Assembly: GCA_027605045.1 (NCBI GenBank)
Contig: JAQFWX010000130.1
Coordinates: forward strand, 32,825-96,824
Source of the DNA: Phallus indusiatus
Lineage: Eukaryota > Basidiomycota > Agaricomycetes > Phallales > Phallaceae
Direction: 5' to 3'
Length of the DNA: 64,000 nucleotides
A program made the translations under genes and the position numbers. The notes under the pieces are model-generated. The model was given only the letters and a program-made list of their open reading frames with translations, had not been told where the DNA came from and made no database searches. This document shows positions 1-10,908 of the stretch, in pieces. How positions within the stretch are numbered: position 1 is the first letter of the stretch; each line of letters begins with the position of its first letter.

Positions 1-1504
1 AGCTCGAACATACTGTCAAGTATGGTAATTTATTTTCATCGCTCCACGTCGGTGTTCTATCCTGCCCCACGACTTCATCCATTTCCTTATGAAGTTTATC
101 CTGGACCTCCGGGTGGAGAACCAACGCCAAAACAAATGATTGGAGCGTTGAGGAAGTCGTATCGACGCCAGCTGCAAAGAGACTTCCAGGTTGTTGGTTA
201 AACTCGATGTCATCCAAATCGCCAAAGCTGGATCTGTTTTCCAGCATCATTTTCGCATAGCTGTTCAGAGTAAATTCTCCAATGAATCAAACGGCTTCAA
301 ATGAGCTTGTTTTCGACTGCTAACCATTTAGGAACGCTGTCTGTTGTCATTTTTGTCTGCACTTCGTTAATCAACGACGCAAAATTCACTCGGTTCATTT
401 CCCGAAATTCAAGGGCTTTCCGTTTCGTTTCGTTTGCCCAAGTTGGGAGGTATTGAAGAATAGGAAAAGTCTCGTGCCCTAGAGCCAGCATTCATATCGA
501 TTCCGCCGATGTGATTTATTCCACACGTACATTGCGCCCCAGGGACATTCATTTTGACCTGGAAGCCTACTATTTCGGAAAGTTTTTGATATGCTGTATC
601 TCTATCAATATCGACTATCCTCCGACCATAGGTAATGGCTACGACAGAGCTGACTGTGTATCTTTCAAATCAACGTTCAATCTGAACATTTAATTTCGTT
701 TTGAGAATTAATAATTACCATACCTGAATATACTCTGGTACCAATTATCTGGATTGTCTAAGAGTTCCTGAGCCAAAACCTTCCCTTCATTTTCGAAAAT
801 AGGCAAATAGGCTTCCGGGATTCACATTACTTCAGTTTTTCTCCTGAAAAATTCACTTTTCCGAAAACGTACTATCAACGACTTTTTGAGAGGTCCCCAA
901 ATGTATGGCTTTTCGATATCTTCTCCAGCGCTCTCCGTATGTGGCAAAGAGGATAGTCTTGCCTAAGCATCGACAATCAGTTTTGATGCTGGACGAGTAG
1001 TTTCTACTGACATTCTGTCATCAAGTCACCCGCCACAACGGACCTAATAAAGATAGTACTATAATCAAAAAAGAAAGAACAGCTGAGGACAGGCAAACCT
1101 TGGTCGACTGCTATATTTGCTTGAACGCTGCTCAAGCAGCTCGAGAGCAATCTACAAACGACATTCAAATTTGTTCCAAAGATAGCGTGACAAACAACGT
1201 CTAGAGTACTAACACTCGCATCGCCAACCAAAATAGTCGGTGCATTACCGTTCCAAATGGTCAGTATGGGCCCATACATCTGGTGCCATTTTCTAAAAGT
1301 CATCCAACTCTTTTCCTTGGGAAGGTCAAGAATATGGCCCAAAAGTGGTAATGGCCGTTTTCCTCCTGGATAAGGAGGCATGTTTTTGGGTCGAGTAAAT
1401 TCTTGATAAATCGCAATTCCCAAAAGCGATACAAAACCTCCCACCAACACTTGCAGTCCGATTCGCAAAGTGCTGGAAAACAGCATGGCACCGAGTGTTG
1501 TCAT
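1..1504 (-). CDS. cytochrome P450 monooxygenase, 5' part (cut by left edge)
   Basis: Haem-thiolate monooxygenase, probably ER-anchored. The start at 1504 gives a hydrophobic N-terminal anchor (LVGGFVSLLGIAIYQEF), followed by the proline-rich hinge MPPYPGGKRPLPLLGHI that is typical of microsomal P450s. Further exons carry a K-W-H-Q-M-Y-G-P segment and, at about 297-491, an F-G region (LPTWANETKRKALEF). The I-helix motif AAGVDTTSST lies near 150-180, followed by HPEVQDKLHKEMDEVVG. The ExxR and haem-cysteine regions would lie beyond position 1 and are not visible. The gene is split by several short introns, and the middle exons (about 500-1200) were not fully resolved. It resembles fungal CYP families annotated as O-methylsterigmatocystin-oxidoreductase-like. 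The substrate cannot be told and no biosynthetic cluster is visible on this side. Confidence 0.9.
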
Positions 1505-2016
1505 GATACTGGTTTAAGGCAAGAAGATAACCGCAAAAAAGACGTGATTAGGCTTCGCTTCTTTGGAAAAGTCATGAGGGGCCATCTGAGCCCGAAGTTC
1601 ACGGTAACGTTATGACGCTGTTGCGGAAGTCCGGGTACGACGCCATGAGCTCGAGCCATCTTCTGCCGCACCATGCGCGTGCAAAGGAAAGATACCTGTG
1701 AGAAAACTCTCAAAATTATCGGGGAAAAAATAGCTTTGGGAAGCCATGTCTGATGGGAATCTTTCAAAAACGGGCTCGCGTTTACGCATGCCAGTCTATA
1801 GTTGGGGCAAAGTTCGCGCTTAGACGCTTATAGTAGACACACCGAACACACCTAAGACGGCGGCACGACTAACAGTCAATTCGATGATATGAGCTAATGG
1901 CCTGTGCTCTTTGGGAATTATTGCATTGTAAGTAATAGATACAGAGTAGGGGGTAAATTGATATAGATCTATAATGGTGGTATGTGACTGAGGATGTGAG
2001 TCTTTTTGGCACACAA
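1505..2016. other. intergenic: P450 upstream region and TIM44 3' flank
   Basis: About 510 bp between two genes that both lie on the minus strand. Open frames here are short and have no recognisable family features. It should hold the P450 promoter and the TIM44 terminator. I saw no repeat or RNA gene. Confidence 0.5.
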
Positions 2017-3710
2017 CTAGACAAACTGTTGAGACGACCGTCGAGCCATCTGTACAGGGTTAGTTCAAGTTTTATCCCGGTACAAACAATTCTCAGCACT
2101 AACCTCTACTACCTTCCATCCTCCTGTTATGTCATTATCCAATTCAGCTTCGACCCGGGTGAGAACTGCAGCGTAGTTGCATTGTTCTACTTTATTATCC
2201 GCTCCAACGACAATCTCTCTTGAGAGAGCGTTTCGGAATACAAGCATTTCTTGTGTTGAGAATGTGACAACCCATACGGGTAGTTCGGAATCTTCAAGGA
2301 TCTTCCCTGTCGATATCTTGCAAAATCTGTTATTAGAAAGGTGAAACAGTCTGAAATAAGTAGCTTACGCACATCTACATTCCGAATATCGAGGACTTTG
2401 CTATCGCTGATTAAGCCCTGTTTAAGAAATTGCTCCATGGTAGCCCAAAGGACATTATACGTCTGCGTCTGGCGTCAGAAACAAATTCGTCGGAGCAACA
2501 AGATAATAATACAGCTTCACTGCACCACATTTTCAAGGCTTCGCGATCCGCACTTAAATACGCATCAACCAACTCCGGTACGATATACTCTCTGAGCTCT
2601 CTCGTGAAACTTTCAAGATCAAAAGTCGGGTCCATCAACCTCAGCTGTCGGATGACTTGAGCAGTCTCGTTTTCATCAAACCATGAAGCAATTGTTGATG
2701 TTACACCTCGAACTGATGCAATAACAGGATTTTCAGATTCTTCGTATGCGCGCTGGAATGACGCGAAAGTGCGGAGAATGGGATTAGTCTGTTTTAGCGT
2801 CTCCCAACGCTCGGCTTTAGCGGAATCCTTATGAAGAACCAATGCTTCCCCGGCTCTGGTTGATCCCATTGAGCGACAGGTGAATTGTTGTGAGCCGAAA
2901 GTCATACGTACTCTGCGTTGACTTCTACTCTTTTGGACCGCGAGGCTAATCCACCCTTTTTCCCAGCTTTCGCCAGCCTCGCTTGCCTCCGCGCGCGGCG
3001 GGCCTCTTTTTCCTCAAATCCAGCGTGTCGTGATGTTCCACTATCGTCAAGAGCATCCAGGACGGTATCCTTGAGTTCTTTGTATGCAGCAGTGTTTCGG
3101 ATAGGCTCGGTGGCTGTCTCAACCGCCGAAGAAACCGCAGCAGAAGCTTTCGAGATCTAACAAAACTTGTTTTCATTCATATTTACCAACATAAATGAAA
3201 ATGCGCCTCACGTGTCGCATTAGTTCACTCTCTTCCATGGATTTTAGAGCTTCTGAGACGGCATCGGAAATTTTTACTCCGCCTTTGCGTAACTCTTCTG
3301 CAGCAGCTCTTAATCGTGGATTTTCTTGAATAGAGGAGGTTAACTATAAATAAGAGGTACATAAGTGATCTGGTTAAATGAGCTGACAAGTTTTATTCAA
3401 GACGTACTCGAGCCCTCTCATATAAATCTCTTGCCCTTTTCAACGCTTCCGAGTCCTGAATTTTGTCGACGTCTCCTTGCAACTGTTTCACGTTATCCGA
3501 TAGCTCTCGATTTTTGCGCAGCTCTTCTTTGAGTACGTCAACAAAGGTCTGGAAAGGAGATTTGGGCAATTCATTCCTTCGCGGTGCGGAAGTGTGGAAA
3601 AGTGAGGTGGCTGCAGGAGTGAAGCGGACAGCAGAAGTTGGTATCCGATATATCGAAGAACGCGGTAATCGAATGCGTCGAAGGTTTCGAGGGATCATCT
3701 TGGGGAACAC
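2017..3710 (-). CDS. TIM44: mitochondrial import inner membrane translocase subunit TIM44
   Basis: Peripheral matrix-side subunit of the TIM23 presequence translocase that recruits mtHsp70. The N-terminus is an Arg/Ser-rich presequence (MIPRNLRRIRLPRSS) followed by the typical SPFQTFVDVLKEELRKNREL segment and a charged coiled coil. The large exon 2411-2905 covers the C-terminal Tim44 fold (NPILRTFASFQRAYEESENP, then DPTFDLESFTRELREYIVPE). The last two coding exons read ...NDITGGWKVVE and then MARRSSQQFV-stop, joined over a phase-0 intron that ends at 2050, so the stop codon is at 2017-2019. Two in-frame ATGs (3710 and 3698) could start the protein, and 3698 gives the cleaner presequence. It is divergent from the TRAPPC12-like gene across 135 bp. 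Confidence 0.95.
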
Positions 3711-3784
3711 AGCAAAAACTAGAATGTCGATAACCGACTTTTTTTTGGGAGGAGGATTAATTTTCTAAAATCGAAAATTCGTAT

Positions 3785-3790
3785 CACGTG
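3785..3790. promoter_or_regulatory. CACGTG E-box in TIM44/TRAPPC12 divergent promoter
   Basis: A palindromic CACGTG lies in the 135 bp between the two divergent start codons. This is the core site of bHLH and Cbf1-like factors. Function is inferred only from position. Confidence 0.3.
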
Positions 3791-3845
3791 CTGCTGATTT
3801 CCGGCGCCAAAAGCCAACTGGTGTAGTCCAGGCGCCCAAGGGCAA

Positions 3846-5607
3846 ATGAGTTCTGACGTTGTTCCCAACGTTGAGTCTTTGACGGTTCCAGAGCTGCCTG
3901 ACCCGTTTCTAAGAGATGATTCCCCACAATTGCCTACTCAATCTTTTGGATATTCTAGTCAGATAACACTTACAGGACCAGTCATGGACGTACCACTGCA
4001 GCCTTCGGAAACATCTAGCGCGAGGACCTCGGTCGATGTGTCCAGAACACCGAGAGCTGCTAGTCGTGCTAGCGACAATAAGTCCCTACCAATACCTCAG
4101 TCGGATGAACGTCCCGACCTGCACATTCCCGGGCTGATAGTATCAGGCTTGTTTTTACCAGTACCTAACGTGAGTGGTAGTCTATCTCAAACATACACCA
4201 TAGCTTATCTCGACAATTTACACAGACAGATCCTATAAGCACATTGCTTGCGAAATACATATCTGATCCCGATAGAAGACCTCCTAGAGATCTCTCAGGA
4301 TCCTACAGGGACAAAGATTTCCACACCCTAGTGGTATGATGTTATGGCTCGTATTCTAGCTGATTATATTACTTAAACGGAAGTTCTAGATGACAAACAG
4401 TTGGAGATCCCTAGCGAAAATGGCACGAGACCGGATTATAGCTACACCTCCTTCCGAATTATCGCTCATCCTTGAAGTCGGTTCATTATTTTTCTTATGT
4501 TTATTTACCCAATCTCATATGTCTTATTCAAGCTGTGGTACATCCGTCTAAGCTCGCTAGCACGAATGCGACTATACAATCAAACGTCTGCCGAATGCAC
4601 CGGCCTTTTCACCGTGCTGAACGGAGTTGAACCGCTTACAGCTCGAAACCATTTGTTTGATGAAATATTACCCTTCGAGTTAGAAGTCATAAATGCTCGT
4701 GTACGATATTGGTCAGATGACCATATTGGATACCTCGATGCTTTAATGATTTTGCTTAATAAATGCAAACGACGGGCCAGAGAATGTTCAAAGGCGGGGA
4801 ATGAAAGTGGTTTCAACATGTGGGTTGAACGGGGAACTCGTATAACCTTGATTATAGCTTCGCAGTTGATTGAAATGAAGGTACCTCAGATCGCTCTTCT
4901 AACACCAACGAAGCTCACTTCTTGTAATAGGATGTTCTTTCAGCTGCACGCCTGCTTACACCGCTGACTAAACAGCCTTCCGCTTCTCCAGCTCTTTTCT
5001 CTGCCATCGCCAGAATATACTTGCATTGTGGCCATCTCCAAAAGGCATCGGAGTTCTTTGCAATGGTCGACAAACACCCTAAAGCGGACGAAACGAGCAA
5101 AAAAATGAATCGAGCGATCGAAGCAATAGCATATGGAGAATATGAAGATGCAGCGCAGTTACTAAAAGGTGTCATGGCGGTTGAACCAGATAATGCGATA
5201 GTATGTCTGAAGTTTGTTTGTTACATTGGACTTTCTCATTTATATGTTCCAGGCTGCTAATAACCTTGCAGTTGCTTTGTTCGGGACTGGAAAGGTTCGA
5301 GAGGTGGGATTGTTATCGGCAAACATGTTTACCTCACCATGGCTGAATCGTTTTCAGGGAATCCAAATCATGGAACAGCTGCTAAAAGTTGCACCATCAG
5401 CTGTGACTTCTGCCGAGCCGTGGTTATTTAACCTATGTAGGCCGTCTTTTAAGGCTTTACTTTTCTCTCACTCACTCTTTGCTAGCCTGTTTATATGAAC
5501 TTCACTCCAGTGATACATGGGCCAAAAAATGCAATTTACTCATTGATGTCGCTAAATGGAGTGGTGACGGCCTCAGAGTTTCCGCCCTCAAGCTCCCGCA
5601 GGCTTAG
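3846..5607 (+). CDS. TRAPPC12-like TPR subunit of the TRAPPIII complex
   Basis: Trafficking-protein-particle subunit with C-terminal TPR-like repeats, expected at the Golgi or pre-autophagosomal membranes as part of TRAPPIII. Exon 1 is 3846-4169, exon 2 is 4226-4333, and exon 3 starts at 4390. All joins are in phase. The disordered, Ser/Pro-rich N-terminus leads into a conserved HIPGLIVSGLFLPVPN segment and a TDPISTLLAKYISDP region. The helical body includes LWYIRLSSLARMRLYNQT. TPR-like helices follow (ALFSAIARIYLHCGHLQKA; ANNLAVALFGTGKVREGIQI). The protein ends ...GLRVSALKLPQA at a TAG at 5605-5607. Filamentous fungi keep TRAPPC11- and TRAPPC12-type subunits that budding yeast lost, which fits this gene. 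The final exon joins near 5430-5490 are less certain. Confidence 0.88.
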
Positions 5608-5958
5608 CTTGAACCCTACGCAATTTGTATCATTAATGACATTCAAAAAGTAAACTATAATATGTGAATATTCTGTATAAGCAGCTCTCAACTATTTTGT
5701 GAAGGCAGGAAGATGGAGAAAAACCTAAGGCAACATAAGGAGGTATCGTAAGACATGACTATAGATCAATAAGGCGGAGGTCGTGAGTGAAGTGGGAGGA
5801 ATAATTGAAATGTTTGCAAAGTGGGTCATACTGATTGTTTGGTACAAATGCAATGGAGACGAAACATACTTAACAAAGCGAGAAAAAAGAATGTAAAACG
5901 GCAATTTGTGCTCAGGTGCCCTAGTAATTTACGTAAAAGGATCCACACCAGCATTCAT
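5608..5958. other. convergent 3' intergenic region
   Basis: About 350 bp between the convergent ends of the TRAPPC12-like and GAR-domain genes. The sequence is A/G-rich with no open frame of note. It presumably contains both polyadenylation regions. Confidence 0.5.
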
Positions 5959-8784
5959 TTACGCAGGCGAACCGGCCGCACGACTTAAAAGATACATTGA
6001 CAATTCTTGCCAGCCTGTAACATCGTGTCAGGTTTTACACACCACCAGGGTTTCTAAGAAACCGACTTACCACCTCCAACTCTGACCATTACTTTCTTCG
6101 TCTCGCCATTCGCCTGTCCACTACGACCGATTACCACTAATCTACAATTGAGTACTTTCCTCGCCAAAGCGCTAGAAAATGCATATTGCGCTTTGAGTTC
6201 TTCTCCTGCCTTAGGTGGAGTGCGCAACGGAGGGTCCACACGTTCAACAAGAAAACCATGAGCTACAGAATTCACAACGCGAGCAACCTCTACGTCTAAA
6301 GGATCTTTCGCGTTACCAGGCATATAAACAGGTATCGAGTTGGGTTCCATAGTTGGGGTAAACAAGCCACCACGAGAAGACGGTCGAGAACGCATGGATG
6401 ATGTGGGCGTAGCCGATGTTTCTCTGAAGCTTGAAGGAGGAAGCTTCATAAGGAGCACCCGTGATCGTCCTGCTGAAGCTGATTGATAAAAGGGAACTTG
6501 AAGAGCACGAGCACGGATGCTCGACTCTGGGGTTTGAGCTCGCATAGCTGGGGATGAGAGCCCAGAATAATTCGACATCGCCGAACCAGGTCGTGATATG
6601 CTAACTTTCGGAACTGGTATGAGAGACACGCTGGGTCTAGAGGAATTCCCTGATGCACGGGGAGTATGCGATCGCGGTCCTGGTGTCTCGGTGGATCTTG
6701 GAGAGGTATGAAGTCCACCACCTGATGGTGAAAGCGCACGTTGCATGAGCGAGCTGTTTGCAAGCTCATCATCGTCCCAGTCTGAAAGCCGACTGGGTGA
6801 CCGAAAGTATGAAGTAGGGGTGGGTATCTGACTAGGTGAGGCGGGACGAGGACGAGGGGGTATAGTTTGATTCAATTTAGTGCTTATGGAGGTAGCTCGC
6901 GACGACGGTCTACTAACGCTAGGCGGACTCATATGAGTACTTGGCGTTGACCATGTAGAATTGGAAGGAGACCATGGCCGCGAAGACGCTTGCGAACTTG
7001 GGGTTACACTTCTTCTCCCACTGGAAGTCGCGGCTGGTGATGAAAATGTTTGAGAAGCATAAGGACGTTTCACAGGAACTGGTTTAATAGTAGCGTTCGT
7101 ATCTGGTTCAATCTTTGTAGAACTATTCCATTTCGCCTTCTTTGGACGTTCATATGGAGACTGAGGCGATGAAGTTTGCGAAGCTTGTGATAACAAGTCT
7201 GAAATACTGTGAGTGGATTTGTGGCCGTTACGAAAGAATGTAGACGCTCTTGAGCGCAATGAGGGAGAAGAAATCGGGTCTGTGGATGATAATCGCTCAT
7301 GTTTGGAGGACGGTGTCCGAGTCTGATTCGTTATGCGAGCGGCGAATTTCCGGAACGGTGAGATAGAACGAGAGAAAGTTGTCGAAGTCGATGATTGAGT
7401 ACGAGAGCGAGGAGGGGACGGAGTGTCCAGATATCCGCTGCTAGATCTTGAGGTTCCACGAGATATACTGGACTCCGTTTCGGTACGATCAAGTTTCCCC
7501 TCGATTATTTGTCGTCGTACACTTTCCATTTCCGCGTCAATTCGGCCGATTCGCTCTTTGAGATTGTGCCAGCGCTGGCGCATCTCAGCATGAAGACGCA
7601 GGCATTCCCCATTCTTCGTTACTCTGTCGCTAACACCTTTATCCACGACCGATAAAATCTTTGAAACCGATGGCATGTAGTATCTACAACACACTGAGGA
7701 TCAGAAGCCTTTTTTGGTAGAAAATCTTTGTATACTCACTTCTTTTTAGACTCAAAAGAATTAAGAATAGTCGTAAACGTTTCAAGGTTGATTGGAGGGT
7801 GATCAGGCGCGTGAAGACTCTCCGCAGTACGTCTCTTGTTCACTTGCCATATAAAATCCTAAGTTTGTAAATTCAGAGAAGGCAAAAACAAGAGGACGAC
7901 GGCATTGTTACCTGGCATTGAGAAACAGCTTTCTCCAAAGATTTCATCATGCCATCCGCTTGTTCGCTCACACTCCGAAAGACGGTTAACCATTTGTCTT
8001 CTTTAAGTTCTTCTCGTAACACCTCAGCCTCATTTTGTATTGACTCCCATTCCTGTATGATAGCAGCATGCTTTCGTAAAGTTATTTTGGAAGCTTCATC
8101 TACGTTTTGGGACGTGTTTTGGGTAGGGGTTTTTACGGAGCGCAATAAAGGGATCAAAGTTTCGTCTATGCTCTGAATACTTCGTGATATTGATTCTAAT
8201 CGTTCATCCAAGTTAATGAGTGCTTGGTCGATTATCCTCGAGGACTCATTTGAAGATCGAGGTGAATCGCCGGACGAGTTGGCATTTGCGTTTTGAGATG
8301 AAACGCCGCTCTGGTGTCGAAGCTCTTGAATTTCTGGCGTAATTAACGCATTAGGAACAAGGTGCGGTGAGGCGGGAGGAATAGTAAAACCAACCGAAGA
8401 TGCGGGTTTGAATGTCAGCAATACTGAAAGAGATCTCCGTTAATTGAGCATTGATTGCGAGGAGGTGAAGGTCGTTACTGGTATTAGTCAGGATGATGAT
8501 GAATTCAATTGAGAATGAAAGGGAAAAGGAACTCTCAGACGCACTCAGACTGGGTATCATTCTGTGGACCTTGTGCGGTTCTTTTGGCCGTTATAGTTTC
8601 ATTTTCTTCGAAAAAACTGAATTGAACCCGAAAACATCAAAGCTGGTACAGGTGACAACGTACCATCATCATGGGGCAAATTCAAGGAACTCTTGGACGA
8701 CGAGGCACTTTGATGAGAGACTATAGCGGACATAAGATCGAACGAGTGAGACTGGAAGTCGAGAGGGCGGACGACGTCGACCAT
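5959..8784 (-). CDS. GAR (GAS2-related) domain protein, putative microtubule-binding
   Basis: Predicted cytoskeletal linker. The C-terminal GAR domain is clear: CRLVVIGRSG..., KKVMVRVGGG, then after an intron WQELSMYLLSRAAGSPA and a stop at 5959-5961. The invariant VRVGGGW is restored exactly by splicing GTTGGAGGTG to GCTGG. A roughly 300-residue Ser/Pro/Arg-rich basic linker precedes it, as in microtubule-binding proteins. The N-terminal part has coiled coils and a segment reading LTEISFSIADIQTRIF, which splices to EIQELRHQSG. I recall this as a hallmark of fungal GAR proteins. DFIWQVNKRRTAES lies in a small middle exon (about 7742-7860). The start at 8784 (MVDVVRPLDF) is the best candidate, but the join to the next exon near 8560-8670 is uncertain. 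Confidence 0.85.
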
Positions 8785-9022
8785 CGAGAGCCGAAGCTCA
8801 AAAAGTGACGGGAGCGAACAAAATTTGGATGTTAATTGTTGGTGTTGCTGTGTGACCAAACGCAAGAAAGCGGACACCGATGGCGTTGTGGTGCCATATG
8901 GGCGCTTGTGACTTCCCAAAAGCCCCCCATAAAGCGGTGTGCCTGACATAAGCAAACTAACTCCGCACACGCTCTGCCGTCATTCCCCACTTCAGCTCTC
9001 GTACTTTTGTCTTGTACGACGA

Positions 9023-9040
9023 ATGAATCCTTATGGGTAG
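9023..9040 (+). promoter_or_regulatory. minimal upstream ORF overlapping the start of the next gene
   Basis: ATG AAT CCT TAT GGG TAG encodes five codons. It begins 10 nt before the main ATG at 9033 and terminates inside it in another frame. If the mRNA leader includes it, ribosomes would have to bypass it or reinitiate after it. Confidence 0.35.
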
Positions 9041-10342
9041 GACAAAGGGTGTCAAGAACAAGGATGGCCACAAGGCGGGTGGTGCCAGGTAAGTCCCGGT
9101 GTGTCATTACGGTATAATGTGATTTCTCATCTAAGCTTTTCCGTCACTGGCAGGAAGGGTTCTGGTCGCAAACCCAAGTCCGTTGAGGATGGCTCAAAAA
9201 AGCAAATGACGAGCTCCTCTCGCACTCACGCATCCCGTCTTTCACGAAAGTCTTCTACCAAACTGAACTCTCACGACGACAGATTAGCAAACATCTTACC
9301 AGCTTCAACCCCAAGTTCAACGACTCAACATGACCCGCATGCTCAATCTTACAAAATTATCAATTCTAATACTTCTCCAGGAGGCTATTCTCTTGCCACA
9401 TGCTCTCCTACCTCATCCACAGACGTGGCATGCTCTCCTTTACCCATACAACTGACTAGTAACGAATCATTTCACGTCTCCCCTGCTAACCCATGGTCTG
9501 CAGAGGAGAACATTAATATCCAGACAGACTCTGAGTTTACCAATCATGAAATCGGGGCTATTGAACAGCCAATGCTTTCTTACCCGGCGATAAATATGAC
9601 GCAACCACAGCTCGCCGTCGATCATATGTCGACATATACGCCCATCAGTTCCCCAATGTGTTCCCCCACCCTCGACAGTTCATATTCTCAACTTGAAATG
9701 AACTATTGGAATGCACACCGGAATACCGGTGTTACTGGTGGCATGTCCGCTTCATTCACAGATGCGAACTCGGGTATGCCGTACTACTCCCCTACGCTCT
9801 CATATTCGCCGTGTTCGCCCTACATGTGGTCGGGCTCTCAAATGACTTTGAGCCCGTCATCTCACGAATCACCCGCATCATCTTACTCTTCTCTTGAATC
9901 TCCCATTACAAATTCACCATCGATCTCGCAAACCACAAAATCACGACGCCGCCCAAGGCGATGTGCAGTTTGCTTGACGTATGGCGAAGACATAAATGCC
10001 CTTGCGTGTCCGGGTCGAGGAGACAGAAATAGATGTCCGCATTCCAGAGTCTATGATACACACGCAGTGCCACATGGTGATACTGCAGAAAATTTCTATT
10101 TCCAACAGGGGCAAGCCCCTATCCCACACGAAGACTTGAATATCTATTCCAACAAATATGCTGATGACACCACTGTAAACTTATGCCCTCCATTCGCTGT
10201 TACCACTATTGAGAACCCTCCTCGTCGACCTCGACACTGCAAAATTTGTACCACCACTGGAAGGTCAGGAACAACCTGCCCTGGACGAGGAAATCGCGCA
10301 CTTTGTCCGGACTTTACATTCAAAAGAGAAGATCAAAATTAA
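9033..10342 (+). CDS. AT-hook-like protein with two C-x2-C...CPGRG...C motifs
   Basis: Not assigned to a named family. Exon 1 (9033-9088) reads MGRTKGVKNKDGHKAGGA and joins in phase at 9154 to RKGSGRKPKSVED. This gives a basic N-terminus with a GRKP core like an AT-hook. A long Ser/Thr/Pro-rich, low-charge middle (about 250 residues) resembles an activation or linker region. Near the C-terminus there are two copies of a Cys motif: CAVC-x11-CPGRGDRNRC and CKIC-x9-CPGRGNRALC. Each is preceded by a basic RRPR/RPRH stretch, and each could bind one zinc ion. The protein ends at a TAA at 10340-10342. A DNA-binding or chromatin role is inferred. It is divergent from the GAR-domain gene. Confidence 0.8.
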
Positions 10343-10665
10343 TAAATATGTTTCTGCAATTCAATATAGTATGTGTTCGATTTCTTCTCTTCCTCTTGTT
10401 AAAAACTTTCCCGCCCCACAAGTGAGTCATTGAGTCACTCTGGTAGTTGTTTATAATCAATGAAACTTACGATTTTAGTGTAAATTCATGACTGCATTTT
10501 GCTCATTGCTCTGCATTGCTGTAATCGTTTTCTGTTTTTCTTTGTATTACATATGCTACCCCTCTCGGGGAGCTGTTTGTATATTCCTAGCTCAAGCCGT
10601 AGTATATTATTTAAAATTAATGATATCTTCCTATAAGCTTTTGGAAGATATCTTGTAAAACTGTG
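10343..10665. other. AT-rich 3' flank without recognised genes
   Basis: About 320 bp downstream of the Cys-motif gene, containing several AATAAA-like and T-rich stretches. No supported gene was seen. Confidence 0.4.
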
Positions 10666-10890
10666 CTAAGCTTTATCGAAAGAACTGTCAGCGACCTGTG
10701 AGTGAATGTTAGCTTCGGATGCGGCTGCCGGACGTCTACTGTAGCCACCGTCAACGGTGGTCATATCAGGTGCAAGCAACGTTGCGTCATAGTTTGAGTA
10801 CGTAAACATTCCCAGGACACCACCGTTACCTATGTAGCGTCCAAAAGGCACATGAGACAGAAAACACCCTGGATACCGATTAGATATCTC
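10666..10890 (-). other. coding-like open frame, unassigned
   Basis: An open minus-strand frame about 75 codons long reads ...NRYPGCFLSHVPFGRYIGNGG, then VLGMFTYSNYDATLLAPD, and ends DSSFDKA at a TAG at 10666-10668. Its composition (Gly/Tyr/aromatic spacing, no low complexity) looks like protein rather than chance. There is no in-frame ATG near its 5' end, so it would be a last exon or a decayed fragment. It lies just upstream of the Fic1-like start on the opposite strand. I do not recognise a family. Confidence 0.3.
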
Positions 10891-10908
10891 CCGACCACTT
10901 GATTTAGT

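Noticed and set aside
1501..1767. 88-codon minus-strand frame directly upstream of the P450
   Set aside because: It is out of frame with the P450 hydrophobic anchor and has no N-terminal P450 features.
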